DNA of 64,000 bases from Entomortierella parvispora. Lineage: Eukaryota > Mortierellomycota > Mortierellomycetes > Mortierellales > Mortierellaceae. Below, one piece after another: positions 9,706 to 19,956 of the stretch. Within the stretch, counting starts at the first letter, position 1, and each line of letters starts with the position of its first letter. The notes under the pieces are model-generated. The model was not told where the DNA came from. It ran no database searches and saw nothing but the letters and a program-made list of their open reading frames with translations. The DNA lies in NCBI GenBank assembly GCA_963573315.1, contig OY752151.1, positions 806,001 to 870,000 on the forward strand, given 5' to 3'. The translations under genes were made by a program, and so were the position numbers.

Positions 9706-10799
9706 ATTGGGAGTGTGTTTCGTTGGTACTTACCACACACACCAGTTTAACGAAAGCAGGTGGCATGAGAGTGATGAGACCATGCGGAAAAAAAATGGCG
9801 TGACTGCAGAAACATTCCAACAAGCGAGATGTCAGCCAACTAGCCTCCCCCATCTACCCTCCACAACCTTTGTTCAGTTCAGGTATATCATTCTTCCCAG
9901 GACAGACGAGAATGTGCTTTCTCGCCTTTGAGAGAGCATTGTCCTGATCATCATGATCATTGAACTGAACCGGCTATCTCGTGGATAATGATCAACACCG
10001 AGTCATGGACAACAGCTTGGCGGCAGAATCAAGAATCAAGATAACCAGGAACCAGTTAAACCGCCTGCATGGTGGACACTTGAACCAGTCAATGAATCAA
10101 TGATGCTTGTTCTCGCTCGGGCATAGACCTTCGCACCTATCAGTATCCCAGCGCTGCACAATACCGTCGTCGCTCATATTCGTCACCTGTCAGGTCTAAC
10201 GAAGCAGGCCAGACGTAGGAACTTGGCATCCGAAGCAAACAATCACGAAACTACCTATGTAGAGCAAGGAGAACATTCGTCACACAGGACAAACACTGTC
10301 GATGATTTCAAGACTGCCTCAAGCGTCCTTTGAATGGTCATGAGGGAAATTGAAGAACTCGAATATTCTAAGGGCAACTTCAACATACATCGTAATATCT
10401 AGCTGCGACTCTTATCATTGCACGACCATCTCGCATGCAAGGAGCGACAAGTTTCCAACCATGTTGTCAAGGTAGGCTAATTTAATGGTACTGATTCGTC
10501 ACCTTCAATACATTTACCAATATATGAACCTATTTCTTTCTTCTTTCTAGACGGAATGGTCAGTCGCCAAAGATACCGGGATCATCATCATCAGAAACAG
10601 CACCACCTTTTGCTTACCTAAATCCAGTCCAACGGCTACTGCACATCGTGCAAAACCAATCACAGACCAGAACCGAGGTAGTCGCGGACCCAAACGGCCG
10701 ACATCGAAATGCTTCGTTTGGAAACATGTCAACAATTGCTCCCACAACACGGAGCAACTGGCGTGGGAGTAGGATCACCACGCAGGATGGAGGAAAACC
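9706..10799. other. Spacer, no gene recognised
   Basis: About 1.1 kb with no convincing gene. The 92-codon frame at 10648-10926 overlaps the start of the nuclease-like remnant described next. No inverted ends of a mobile element were found around that remnant by eye. Confidence 0.4.
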
Positions 10800-11046
10800 A
10801 TATTCCTCACCGACACATGTAACACGGACCTCTCAAGACTATGAGAGTTATTCCTCGAAAAAGTGCCCTTTTTGTTTAAGCCCTTCCGACTTACTGAGGA
10901 ATGGGGGCATGAGGCTTGTCGGATAATCGGGGCTGTAGAGCACACGAACTCGAAGTGCATAATATGTTCGTGTCGCTGCGGATACACTAAAAGGACAGAA
11001 CGTCAACGCTGCTCTCAACATCGCCATTGCAGGCCTTTCTTAACCT
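10800..11046 (+). pseudogene. Remnant of a Fanzor/TnpB-like RNA-guided nuclease (zinc-ribbon end)
   Basis: Three pieces in three frames but in the right order read like the C-terminus of an OrfB/TnpB/Fanzor protein: SSKKCPFCLS (10854-10884), GAVEHTNSKCI (about 10929-10962) and NVNAALNIAIAGLS followed by a stop (about 11000-11045). In the family these are the two CxxC halves of the zinc ribbon and the RDxNAxxNI motif with the third catalytic aspartate. Here the aspartate position reads Asn (GQNVNAA) and there are at least two frameshifts, so it is dead. Upstream RuvC parts are not recognisable. The assignment rests on short motifs; another transposase-like zinc ribbon is possible. Confidence 0.45.
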
Positions 11047-11280
11047 GACCTCCTTTCGTCAAAAGTACAGTGTTTCCCGTTTCAAATATTGCGCGACCAT
11101 GGTCGCAACCCCTTCTCAGCACCAGCTCTTCGCCGCCTGGAAACGTCTACAAAATTGGATACTTGTTTACTTGTGTGATCTTTCGTGGATAGACACTGCA
11201 ATATTTTGTCGAAGGGAAGAATAGTCCTCGGGACAAAATTGCTCTTCATTATTGTTCTGCAACTCCAATAAATTCTATAA

Positions 11281-12984
11281 TCACCTTCCTGGACCATCAT
11301 AAACTCTTCCCCACCCGCAGCTCTTTGTAGAAATGGGTAGAATATTGTCCTGGCTCCACCTGATCTTCCATCCTGTCGACTTGAAATGGGTTTGTCGAAA
11401 AGTACAATGCGGCTCCCTGAGGTTCGAACAGGATCGTTGGCCCATCATCAAAATCTCCAATTTTGGAAGTGCTTCCAGTCGAGCCAACATGATCCTGAAT
11501 TGTTCGGCCGGCTCATTCCAATGTTCGTCTCCGTTCCCGCTCAAGTGCTCGTAAAACCTCATCAGCCTTGGAGTTAGGTTTGGAAACAGGTTCATTCGAA
11601 AGTCTTGTAGTCCTTGACAAGCCCAAGGTTGAGGCATGAAGGCGTTTGGATCGTCTTCTTTGTCCTTGCTGAAATCCGCGTTCCTAATTCCGCCGACGAT
11701 ATGAAAGCTCTTCAAGTGGGCAAACGAACAAAGGATTTCATGGATCAACGGTCCTGCCACATCCTTTGCATATGGGAGGTGCAAGATTTCCAAGGATTTC
11801 CGATGGCGCCCATCCCCACTGTGCAACAAGGCCTCGCAGGCGTGTACAATGAATGAGACATGGCAATTTAGGGCCAGCTTTTGTAGTGGTCGATTCAACG
11901 ACTCGATGATGGTCTCCAGGCCTTGGCCATCAAGACCAGGAATACCGAGATCCAATGAGTTCAAAAGCGGCCATTGACCTTCTACTCTGAACCTGGAGAG
12001 AATAGAGTGGGGCGAGATCTTGAGCTGGTCGTTGTGCCAAGTCAGCGATTGAAGAGCCTGGCAGTGATGGATCAACGCCACCTCATGCAAGCAAGTGGTG
12101 ATGTTTCCTCCCTGGAGACAAAGATGTCGCAGCTTTGTCCCTTCCATGTTGGAAAAACCTATGGCGGTTGTTGTGGAAGATGGGAGAGGCGAAAATGACG
12201 AGAGTTCAGTGGGAACTGAGGGGTTGACCCATGTACCCAAAGAAGGGAAAGAACTGATGTCGATAGGGGTGCAGATCCAGTTGTTGATTGCAAGTGAGTG
12301 TAGTTCCCGGATCATACCCCAGAGACCTTGACGAGCGTCCATCTCCTCCAAGTTGATCCGGGCGTCTTTGAGTATCAGGGATTTCAACAATTGTTGAGGT
12401 GGCCTTACTTCACGATCTGTCCCTCCGGGCCCCCTTCCTTCCCCCTCCTCTTTCTGTTCTTCGTCATTGTCCTGATCCTGGTTGCCGTCAAGGGTCGCAA
12501 GGGCAAGAGTCCCGATCAGCTGCGTCTGAGACGGTGTGGGTTGTTCTTTTGGATCAGCAGTCCCAAGATCGTCAAAGCCCAAGGTCAGCTCTTGAAGGGA
12601 ATGTCGATGTCGCCTCAAAAATGCGACTGTGAAACGTGAGCCAAGAGCCCCATCGCCATCGATTTGACCTTCGTGCGGTGTGCAGGAGATCCGTAGGCTA
12701 CGAAGATGCGGAAAGTCGATAGTCTGGATTGTTTCGCTCATGGTTGGCGATAAGTTGAGGAGACAGAGGCGATAGATAAAGTACCGGTGCTTTTCCAGGC
12801 TATCAATAGTGGGACCTTGCAGACTGTTATGTTCCAGCATCTTCCACGAAACAGTTTTCCAGAGTGAGACTTGGAAGGCGCGGTGCCACTGTCGCGAGAC
12901 AAGGATGCATGCAGAAAGGTCCTTAACGGGGAGGAATGCACTGACATGGAGCGCAATTTCAGGAATGTCGAGCGGATGAACCAT
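11281..12984 (-). CDS. F-box/LRR (RNI-like) protein 4
   Basis: A 567-residue intronless protein. F-box in residues 4-45 (LDIPEIALHVSAFL...CILVSRQWHRAF). A Gln/Glu/Gly-rich low-complexity insert lies at about 165-190, then LRR-like repeats (LNSLDLGIPGLDG). It lacks the WM..(H/S)WP tail of proteins 1-3 and ends soon after KLEILMMGQR, the point where the tail begins in protein 1. The same holds for neighbour 5, so the two form a subgroup. Whether the short end is native or an old truncation cannot be told here. Confidence 0.82.
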   Translation of the reverse strand: MVHPLDIPEIALHVSAFLPVKDLSACILVSRQWHRAFQVSLWKTVSWKMLEHNSLQGPTIDSLEKHRYFIYRLCLLNLSPTMSETIQTIDFPHLRSLRISCTPHEGQIDGDGALGSRFTVAFLRRHRHSLQELTLGFDDLGTADPKEQPTPSQTQLIGTLALATLDGNQDQDNDEEQKEEGEGRGPGGTDREVRPPQQLLKSLILKDARINLEEMDARQGLWGMIRELHSLAINNWICTPIDISSFPSLGTWVNPSVPTELSSFSPLPSSTTTAIGFSNMEGTKLRHLCLQGGNITTCLHEVALIHHCQALQSLTWHNDQLKISPHSILSRFRVEGQWPLLNSLDLGIPGLDGQGLETIIESLNRPLQKLALNCHVSFIVHACEALLHSGDGRHRKSLEILHLPYAKDVAGPLIHEILCSFAHLKSFHIVGGIRNADFSKDKEDDPNAFMPQPWACQGLQDFRMNLFPNLTPRLMRFYEHLSGNGDEHWNEPAEQFRIMLARLEALPKLEILMMGQRSCSNLREPHCTFRQTHFKSTGWKIRWSQDNILPISTKSCGWGRVYDGPGR

Positions 12985-13290
12985 TGAGTGGCAAGCGGTG
13001 TTGGTTTGTGCAAGAAAGGAAGGCGAACTCCGAGTGACGCGGCTGTGATGGCTTGTGCATGGTGTTCGTGCTCCGGATTCGTGCTCCGGGACGCGCTCCC
13101 TGCCTGTGGGGCAGATTGGAACATGTATACCCCTTAATAGCTACCCTCTTTGTTCTTTGGGCTGTCCGTTGACCCGTTTGGCTGACTTGATCTGGCATTG
13201 GAAAGCGGCATTGGAAAGCAGCATCGAACAGCTCATACTTGCAACCTGGATTTTGTTTTTATTTCATAAGATGCTTGCTGCTGAAAGAAC
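12985..13290. other. Spacer between F-box genes 4 and 5
   Basis: Promoter of gene 4 and 3' flank of gene 5; TTTTTATTTC near 13255 can serve as the 3' end signal of gene 5 on the minus strand. No gene seen. Confidence 0.4.
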
Positions 13291-14946
13291 TCATCGATAG
13301 TATTGTATATCCTCTCGTTTATCCAGTCCACCAGTTCCGTGTCTACGGTTCTTTGATTCCAACTTCCATGTTGACCATTGAAGCTGCATCTGCCCATCCA
13401 CAATAATGGCTTCCTTGAACCGAGTACATCGTCGTCCATGAATTGTCAGAGATTCTAAACTATCCAATGTCTTCATTCGCTCAAACATCAAATTGAAATG
13501 TTCACCGGATATTCTATTCCTGACAGAAACACGTCCACCTGTGGCAATGGTCGAGCTGACAGATTTCAAAAAGTCGTCCACAGAGTACAGCGCATCAATG
13601 ATATTCTGGTTCATAGGGTCCAGATTCGAGTCCAGAGCCAACTCTAGTTCTCGCAAGCCCTTGCATGCCCACTCTCGAGGATCCAGCGCCATATCCTTGT
13701 TTTGGATGCCATTGACTCCTTGAAAACTCTGCAATCTTGGGCACGAGTTCATTATCATCTGTATGCAGAGTCCTACCAAATTGCTCGACTTTGGCAAATG
13801 CAGAGTCTCAATGGTTGCCCCATGCCGACCGTTATCTTCCTCCAGGAGAGCGTAGTTAGCCCGAGTGGAGAACCTTGATATCTCACGGAGAACGAACTTC
13901 CGGAGGGGCTGTCGTACGTTCCTGAATATCAAAATACAGTCGCTCTCAGTCAACCTGGGTATTCCGAGGTCGATGCTGTTCACAAATTGTAACCGGGCCA
14001 AGATCGATCCAAAGGCTTCCTGAAAAAAGTCTTGGGCGTCGTTATTGCACCAGGTAAGTGATCGCAACTCAGTGCACTGTAGAATGAGCACCACTTCCAC
14101 ATCGACCGCCCCTGCATCTCCTTCCAAGAGACGCAGGTCTCGAATTTTTGCACCGGCCATCTGTGCAAATGGCAAGAATGGAGGCTCAGGCTCTGTCAAC
14201 GACAAGGCATCATTCTCTTCCGATATGGCTGCCTCCTCTGTTGGTTCTGGCGTTGCAGCTCTCCAACCATGAAAAATCAAGGTGTCCAAGTTTCGTAAGA
14301 AATCCCAAATTTCGGGACACGCGTCGAACTCCTCCTGCCAGTAAACCAGAGCCCCGTCAATTGTGAGCGATCGCAGTCTCTGTCGAGTATGGACACTGCC
14401 TTCGTTACTCCTGCCTATGTTCTTGCCGCCATTGGTGTTGTTATCTCTGTGGTGACTATTCGTACTCAGGACCAGTTTCCAAACCGAGCACTCTCGTTCC
14501 GGACTTTTTCTTGACCATTGAAGCCCGAGTTGCCCAAATAAATTCTCCTGGACCAAGGTCAACCCCTGGAGAGAGCCCTGATGTCGTCGGAGAAAGGATT
14601 CCAACAGCTGCTGAGCCTCACCATCACGATGACTGCTGACATGGAGGATCACATTCTGCAGGTTGGGGACGTCCAAGACCTCCACCAATCGGACGGTCTC
14701 ATCTGAAGAGAGATTGATGGCGTTCAGTTCATAAATAAGGTGCCCGTGTTGCTGCAGAACGTATGGCCAAAGGTTCCGGACCGGGCCACCATGTCTTTTA
14801 GATGAGGGTACACGCACTGTCTTCCAAAGCGTCGGCAGGAATGCTTGGTACCATGGGCGCGAGACGAGGATACATGCAAGTAGAGAGTGTGAATCTAGAA
14901 ATGCCCCCACATGGAGTGCAACTTCGGGTATGTCAATAGGATGCAT
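13291..14946 (-). CDS. F-box/LRR (RNI-like) protein 5
   Basis: A 551-residue intronless protein, F-box at residues 3-45 (IDIPEVALHVGAFLD...CILVSRPWYQAFLPTLW). It is closest to protein 4: same N-terminus and the same shortened C-terminus (WSTWKLES against STGWKIRW). LRR-like repeats include VNSIDLGIPRLTESD and LRELELAL. Likely an SCF substrate adaptor by family; no substrate known. Head-to-head with the decayed plus-strand copy that begins at 15168. Confidence 0.82.
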   Translation of the reverse strand: MHPIDIPEVALHVGAFLDSHSLLACILVSRPWYQAFLPTLWKTVRVPSSKRHGGPVRNLWPYVLQQHGHLIYELNAINLSSDETVRLVEVLDVPNLQNVILHVSSHRDGEAQQLLESFLRRHQGSLQGLTLVQENLFGQLGLQWSRKSPERECSVWKLVLSTNSHHRDNNTNGGKNIGRSNEGSVHTRQRLRSLTIDGALVYWQEEFDACPEIWDFLRNLDTLIFHGWRAATPEPTEEAAISEENDALSLTEPEPPFLPFAQMAGAKIRDLRLLEGDAGAVDVEVVLILQCTELRSLTWCNNDAQDFFQEAFGSILARLQFVNSIDLGIPRLTESDCILIFRNVRQPLRKFVLREISRFSTRANYALLEEDNGRHGATIETLHLPKSSNLVGLCIQMIMNSCPRLQSFQGVNGIQNKDMALDPREWACKGLRELELALDSNLDPMNQNIIDALYSVDDFLKSVSSTIATGGRVSVRNRISGEHFNLMFERMKTLDSLESLTIHGRRCTRFKEAIIVDGQMQLQWSTWKLESKNRRHGTGGLDKREDIQYYR

Positions 14947-15167
14947 CTCTGCAAAAGAGAGAGAAAGAGGAATGCTGCTAGTGGAGAGGGCAGGGTGGCA
15001 CTGAGGGTGAGAGCAGCTGGTCCAACGAAAGAAGTGTCACCTAAAGGGGCTATCGCCCGTGGGAACCATGCGGCCAGCAACTGCATGCAGCGGCTGTCTC
15101 TTTTTTCTTGCATCTTGGCTCCACATACCCCTTTTCTTCTCCCTCCACACATTCACTCATTGCAGCC

Positions 15168-16624
15168 ATGGCTTCCTCTCTCGACCTTACTCCAGAGATC
15201 CTGCGGATGATTGATGGTTTTCTGTCCAAAAAAAGTCTCCATGCATGCATCCCTGTCTGCCTATGCCAAATTGATCAAGGGGCAGTGGTCTGACACAGTT
15301 GGTCGACGACGATGATTCCTCAGAATTGGGGGACGGCGATGATTCCTCAGAATCGGGGGACAACGAAAGTGATCCCGAAGAACTCGCCAAACGTTTTATT
15401 CAAGTGAACAATTCCAGTCTCGCGTCGTTACGTGTTTCAGTTCAGGGGTGTGGACACGACGTCAACTACGCCTATTATGCCTGGGATATCCTTGAGGGCT
15501 GCAAAAGCCCGGAGAGTCGACTCAAAAATCTCAAGCTATCCTGCGGACATATGATAATGGACGACATGGACATTAAGTCAGCTGAGATGATAAAGCGACT
15601 GGAGAGCCTTGAGTTATCCGATATACTTTTGGAGATCCCGAGGGCTGTTTACGGAAATACAAACCGCTATGGCCACGACAACTGACCGGCTGCGACATTA
15701 AGCATTTGGTCCTGCAAGACAGTGAGCCGCCGAGAGATGCATACCGACTCCTGGATGTATGTCAAAAAGTTCGATCTCTCAAATGGAGTTCGCTGTGTCC
15801 CATGCCGCGAAAATGTCCGCGAAAGCTGATCAAGGGGCTCCGAGGCGGTTTTTGGTCATTTCTCAAGAGTTTGGAACTGCATCTCGACCGGAAAGACAGG
15901 GAAACGATACAAATACTGAAAGCAGTGAGTCCATTGAGGCACTTCACTACATCTCAGATGGAGTTCGAGGATCTGTCATCAATGGCACTGTTGCAAGCAG
16001 ATGGAGGGAAGAACAGTAGGAAATTGCGGCCTTTGTCTACTCAGAGTCCTACACGCACCAATGTTGGCGGCTCGGGATATCGAGCTGGACTCTCGTCCTT
16101 GGATCTGCACTGAACTAGTGGCGCTCACTATTTCTTTTGTGCTAGATGCGGCAGACTAGGAAACAGAAATACCTATCACCGGTGAACCAACAGACGTAAC
16201 AATAACGGATGAAGCTGGACCGGTAACCTCTGCTGACTCATTACTCTTGGATCAACAACCACGACCTCTATCTGAACTTTTGGAACCGTCGCCCTCGCCC
16301 ATGGTTTTTATTGAGCGACTGGCTACCTTGACAAAACCCCGTTTTATAGGCTTCAGGGATAAGGACCTTATGAGGCACTGCGAACAAACCAAGTGTATGA
16401 AAATTCGCCTGGACTACGGACTGGATCGACTGAAAACCTTGAATCGACTGGAGGAAATGGACCTAACCTGCAAAATGGGACAGGACGTGCACGTTGAAGA
16501 GGTAGAGTGGACGATGAACAATTGGCCCAGAAGATTCACCTGTGCCCTGCAAGCTGGTATTCTCCCGCGGAAAAAAATATCCTCGTCCTCACTGAAAAGA
16601 ATGGGATGTGATGGTGTAGGGTAA
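15168..16624 (+). pseudogene. Decayed F-box/LRR copy 6
   Basis: Starts like a real gene (MASSLDLTPEILRMIDGFL), but after CIPVC the F-box is cut and the frame is lost. The rest survives in separate open pieces: 15299-15685 (LKNLKLSCG), 15706-16113 (VSPLRHFTTSQMEFE) and 16247-16624 (LDYGLDRLKTLNRL, then EVEWTMNNWP, the family tail). A 27-nt unit encoding DDSSE.GD is duplicated near 15310-15360. Best parent is F-box gene 3. At least three frame breaks and a deletion make it a pseudogene, the only plus-strand member of this cluster. Confidence 0.85.
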
Positions 16625-17057
16625 CTACCGTAGTCAAATATAGGAAAGCAGAAAGGAATCCAAGGATCTTTACCAGACCTCAATAAATCGCTCACGCTCT
16701 CAAAGGACAGGTCCCGCAGAATCGTATCGTGCTTTGGCCAGGCAATTCAGAATCCTAGACGCAGCTTGAGCGAACAATCAACAAGTTCCCCTCGCCCAGA
16801 AACTGTCTCAATCATACACAGCAAGTTCTTTACTATGAATACTCTAACATGCAGTCCAGCTATAGTCCTCCGCAAGATACCATGTCCATTTTTTTGTATC
16901 CTCCTCGCAGCCAAGTGTAGAGCAGGGTTTTCTTTTCTTTCATTTTTTTATTACTACCACTTTTATGATTGAACAAAGTGACTGAACAGTCAAATACAGC
17001 AGGTCCAAGTTCCGTGGGCCACGACTCAATCATCAAAAGTGGTGGTGTGGACTCGCA
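16625..17057. other. Spacer, no gene recognised
   Basis: AT-rich patches but no frame with a recognisable motif; the 68-codon frame at 16766-16972 is probably chance. Confidence 0.35.
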
Positions 17058-17573
17058 TCAGAGCAGCACCAAGAGGCTGCGTACAATAATAATAGAACCA
17101 TTCGCCACCCTCGAAATACACGGAGTAGGCCCATCGCCGATCTTGCATAGACAAGAGTAAATATAATAGACTGTCAAGCCAAATAAACCAACACTTGGGT
17201 CCTGGAAACGACAGACAGAGCACAACCTAAGAAGGATGCGTAAATTTCGGGGACCCTCCACTGCTGCCACTGTCCTGTAGTATTCCAGGTGGAGGAGTTG
17301 CTTGCGCAGCGAGGCGGCCTCACTGCGCAAGTACTCCACCTCCCCATGGAGGTGCACGGCACCGCGGTAGTAGGCCTGCTCAAAGGCGTCCAATGACCTG
17401 GTAACCGTGCCCAGGCGCTGGACTAATATTGCAGATGTCTGCAAGCCTGGAGTGTGAGGCAGAAGACTAGATTAGTAGCTGACTCTCTTTTCTTACTGCA
17501 CGCAACACGAAAAGGACTAACCAATTTGATTCTGGCTCTGTGGTGCCACTTGAGATATTGATGGGACTTGCTG
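17058..17573 (-). CDS. Possible 3' exons of a small Gln-rich coiled-coil protein
   Basis: Two exons fit: 17573-17522 (QQQVPSISQVAPQSQNQI) and 17446-17058, joined by a 75-nt intron with GTTAGT and TCCAG ends, frame kept. The second encodes a leucine-heptad stretch (VEYLRSEAASLRKQLLHLEY), as in a leucine zipper or coiled coil. The upstream exon may lie at 17664-17893, preceded by a strong pyrimidine tract and TCTAG, but I could not join it in frame. The gene could be real and partly resolved, or a remnant. No family recognised. Confidence 0.3.
17288..17340. repeat. Imperfect palindrome with 15-bp core arms
   Basis: CTTGCGCAGCGAGGC at 17301 is answered by GCCTCACTGCGCAAG ending at 17331 (14 of 15 bases pair), and flanking GGTGGAG/CTCCACC extend the arms. 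It lies inside the putative coiled-coil exon. Confidence 0.85.
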
Positions 17574-18450
17574 CTGTGGGAGAAGACTAGGATTTAGCAG
17601 AGTCAGCTACCGTTGTTGTTGGTGGTGCTGTTGAGGCAAAGGTTCACGCTTCGGCGGAACCTGCTACTGATGTTGGTGCTGCGTTGGGGGGGGGGATTGG
17701 GGCTCCAGCACTTCTTGCGGATTTCTGGGCGTTGGTGCTGTTTTTACTCTAAACGTCGACGTTATTGGAAATACTCTCCTTGTCGCTTTTTGTCTCTTCG
17801 CAGAACATTCTCGACCACTCGTCGACTTTGCTCTTGGCGTCCCTTTCCCTGGGCAGCTATTTTGTGGAGATGGGTGTGTTATATGAGCTAATCTAGACAG
17901 AGGTGGGAAGAGGAAGAAAAGGACAGAAAGAGGCAAAGAGGCAAAAAAAATCAAAAGAAGCGAAAAGAGATCGGAGAGTCTGATAAATTGACAAGTTGGG
18001 TTACGTGGGATTTAAAGTGGTGATGTCGGGGAAGGGGACGAAGTTGACACGCTTCGAGCGTGAGACGTCGCTTGCAGGCCATTCCCCTCAGAACTCCCCG
18101 TGTCTCGCGGGTGTCTTCGCATCTTCAAGTGGCATGTGTTGGAGATGGCAATCACCAGCAGATCGATATTGGAGCCGTGATCTCCCATGCCACCCACTGC
18201 TCTTGATCCAATCACAGCCATCACCACTCCCGCCGCTCAGGATATCGTTCCTGATAACACTTACCAGCATGAAGTCGGTGGGCCCAAGGGCCGTGTGGCA
18301 AAGTTATTTCATTTCGGAAGGACATCTTGCTGCTGGTCGCCAAACCATGTCAATTTGTCTGATCATTCAGGGAGGACAGCAGGATTTCCGAACAATTTGA
18401 AGATGGCAGAAAGCGACTTTAATGCATGGAATTCTACTAGACTTTCAACC
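17574..18450. other. Unresolved region upstream of the coiled-coil exons
   Basis: May hold upstream exons on the minus strand (a Ser/Pro/Gln-rich frame at 17664-17893 and pieces at 18012-18270). There is a G10 run near 17685. No confident gene model. Confidence 0.3.
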
Positions 18451-19270
18451 TCATAGTTGGCACCCGGAACAAAAGTTTTGTTCCCATTCATCCAGATCTT
18501 GTCGCTTTTTTGAAAGAGGAGTTCCTTGGATGCAAAGCTCTCCTAATGGCAAAGGGTTAAGAGGGAACTCATCGTGATTGTGATTGTGGGGCGACCAATT
18601 GACAGCTGTCTTTGGAAGTCTTTCGGTCAGAATCTTCATTTGTGGGGGCCCAAAGTTGGTGCGTTCGAATCCCAAATGGGCCAAATGCCTCACATCCAGA
18701 TGCTCTAGGACTTTTCTCCACTGCGAGGGCAGGAGACGGCAATCGGGCAGAGAAAACTACTGGAGAGATCTGGCGCGCGTCTAGACTTGGAGGGGAGAGA
18801 GAATTTTATCCAGACTCCGGCCATCGATCTGGACTTCGTCCTCGAACGCAATTTTCAAGTGCCTTAGTTTGATGGATCGGTATCTCGCCAAGTCCACCTC
18901 TCTGAACCAGTCGAAAGGACCTTGTCCGTGGGAGAGTAATCCTATGGCTCCTTGGCTGCATTGGCCCAGGACGGTGCTCGCCTGTGTCTGGCGAGAAGTC
19001 TCCTGGAGGTTAGAGAATGAAAGCTCAAACCCGGAAAAAGTGGCTTGCGATCGACGGATCAAAGACTGGATCGAATGACTTCAGTCAGACCTAAAGGATC
19101 GATGTCAGATTCGGAGTGTGGATCTTCGTAGATGTGAGCATAAAGTCTACAGCAGAATATCGTCTAGATGATCGTTTGCAGTCCGCTTCGAGACATATGA
19201 TCCAAAGAACTGGAAGATGGCTTTCAAGGCACCGTTACTTTCCTTGATATCCACCATTTCAACAGTGACG
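18451..19270 (-). pseudogene. Decayed C-terminal fragment of an LRR-family protein
   Basis: Reading minus, scattered pieces match the last third of the LRR proteins at 26132-29598 and 33474-36729: a piece near 19200 (FGSY...ANDHLDDILL), 18781-19062 (GQGPFDWFREVDLARY, LRHLKIAFEDEVQ) and 18451-18693 (HLGFERTNFGPPQMKILTER). Their counterparts in the neighbour copy are LHGQGRPSEWF and LSFEGTNFGTAQ. Stops and frame breaks separate the pieces. It is a second, older C-terminal copy beside the pseudogene at 19957-23014. Confidence 0.75.
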
Positions 19271-19956
19271 ACGATATAAGGGGGAGTTCGACCTGGAGGT
19301 AGCTACCAATATTATGTTGCGCTCTGTAGCCGGGGAGCTGAGTTTAAGCGTAAAGCTGCTGTAAGATGGCCGCTCCTATTGGTGATCCGTGGAAGTCAAG
19401 CAGGCATTTATGTTTGCAGCCATGCTCAACTTTGAGAATGTAGTGGGATGATCTAGACACTTTGGCGTCTTATTGACACTCTTCATGACAGCGGACGATG
19501 CCCACAACTGGGTCCTGCCAACAAAATGTTCGTGCAAACTTACTCTCCCCAGAAATTACGAGAAAGAAAGAATCAGGACAGAACCAGGAGCGCATGCTAA
19601 TCTCTGTTCCTGCATGCGGAATCCTTGGGATATCCAGCCAGCTCCGATCGACAGCCAAATCTGAAACCCTACCCCACACTGCTTGCCTTTTTTGGTATAT
19701 CGATCGATCGCCCTTTTTTTTTTTTTGTGAGCAATTGATGGCGCCTGGCACTTCCTTCAGATTTCTCCTCGTCTCCTCCCTCTTACATCATTCCCATTTG
19801 GCAAATTCTCAGATTAAAGTAGCGAAGGCAGTAAAATAGTTACTTTACTGTGTGTATTGACGTTGACTATAGGCAATCAAAAACGGCTACAAGATAAAAA
19901 ATAAAATAAATAAATAAAAAAGGACAAAGGATCCAGCCTCTTTGCACTTCGTCAGA
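19271..19956. other. Spacer between two pseudogenes
   Basis: No gene recognised; an A-rich stretch (AAATAAAATAAATAAATAAAA) at about 19898-19920 lies just beyond the end of the next pseudogene and a T run at about 19710-19725. Confidence 0.4.
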
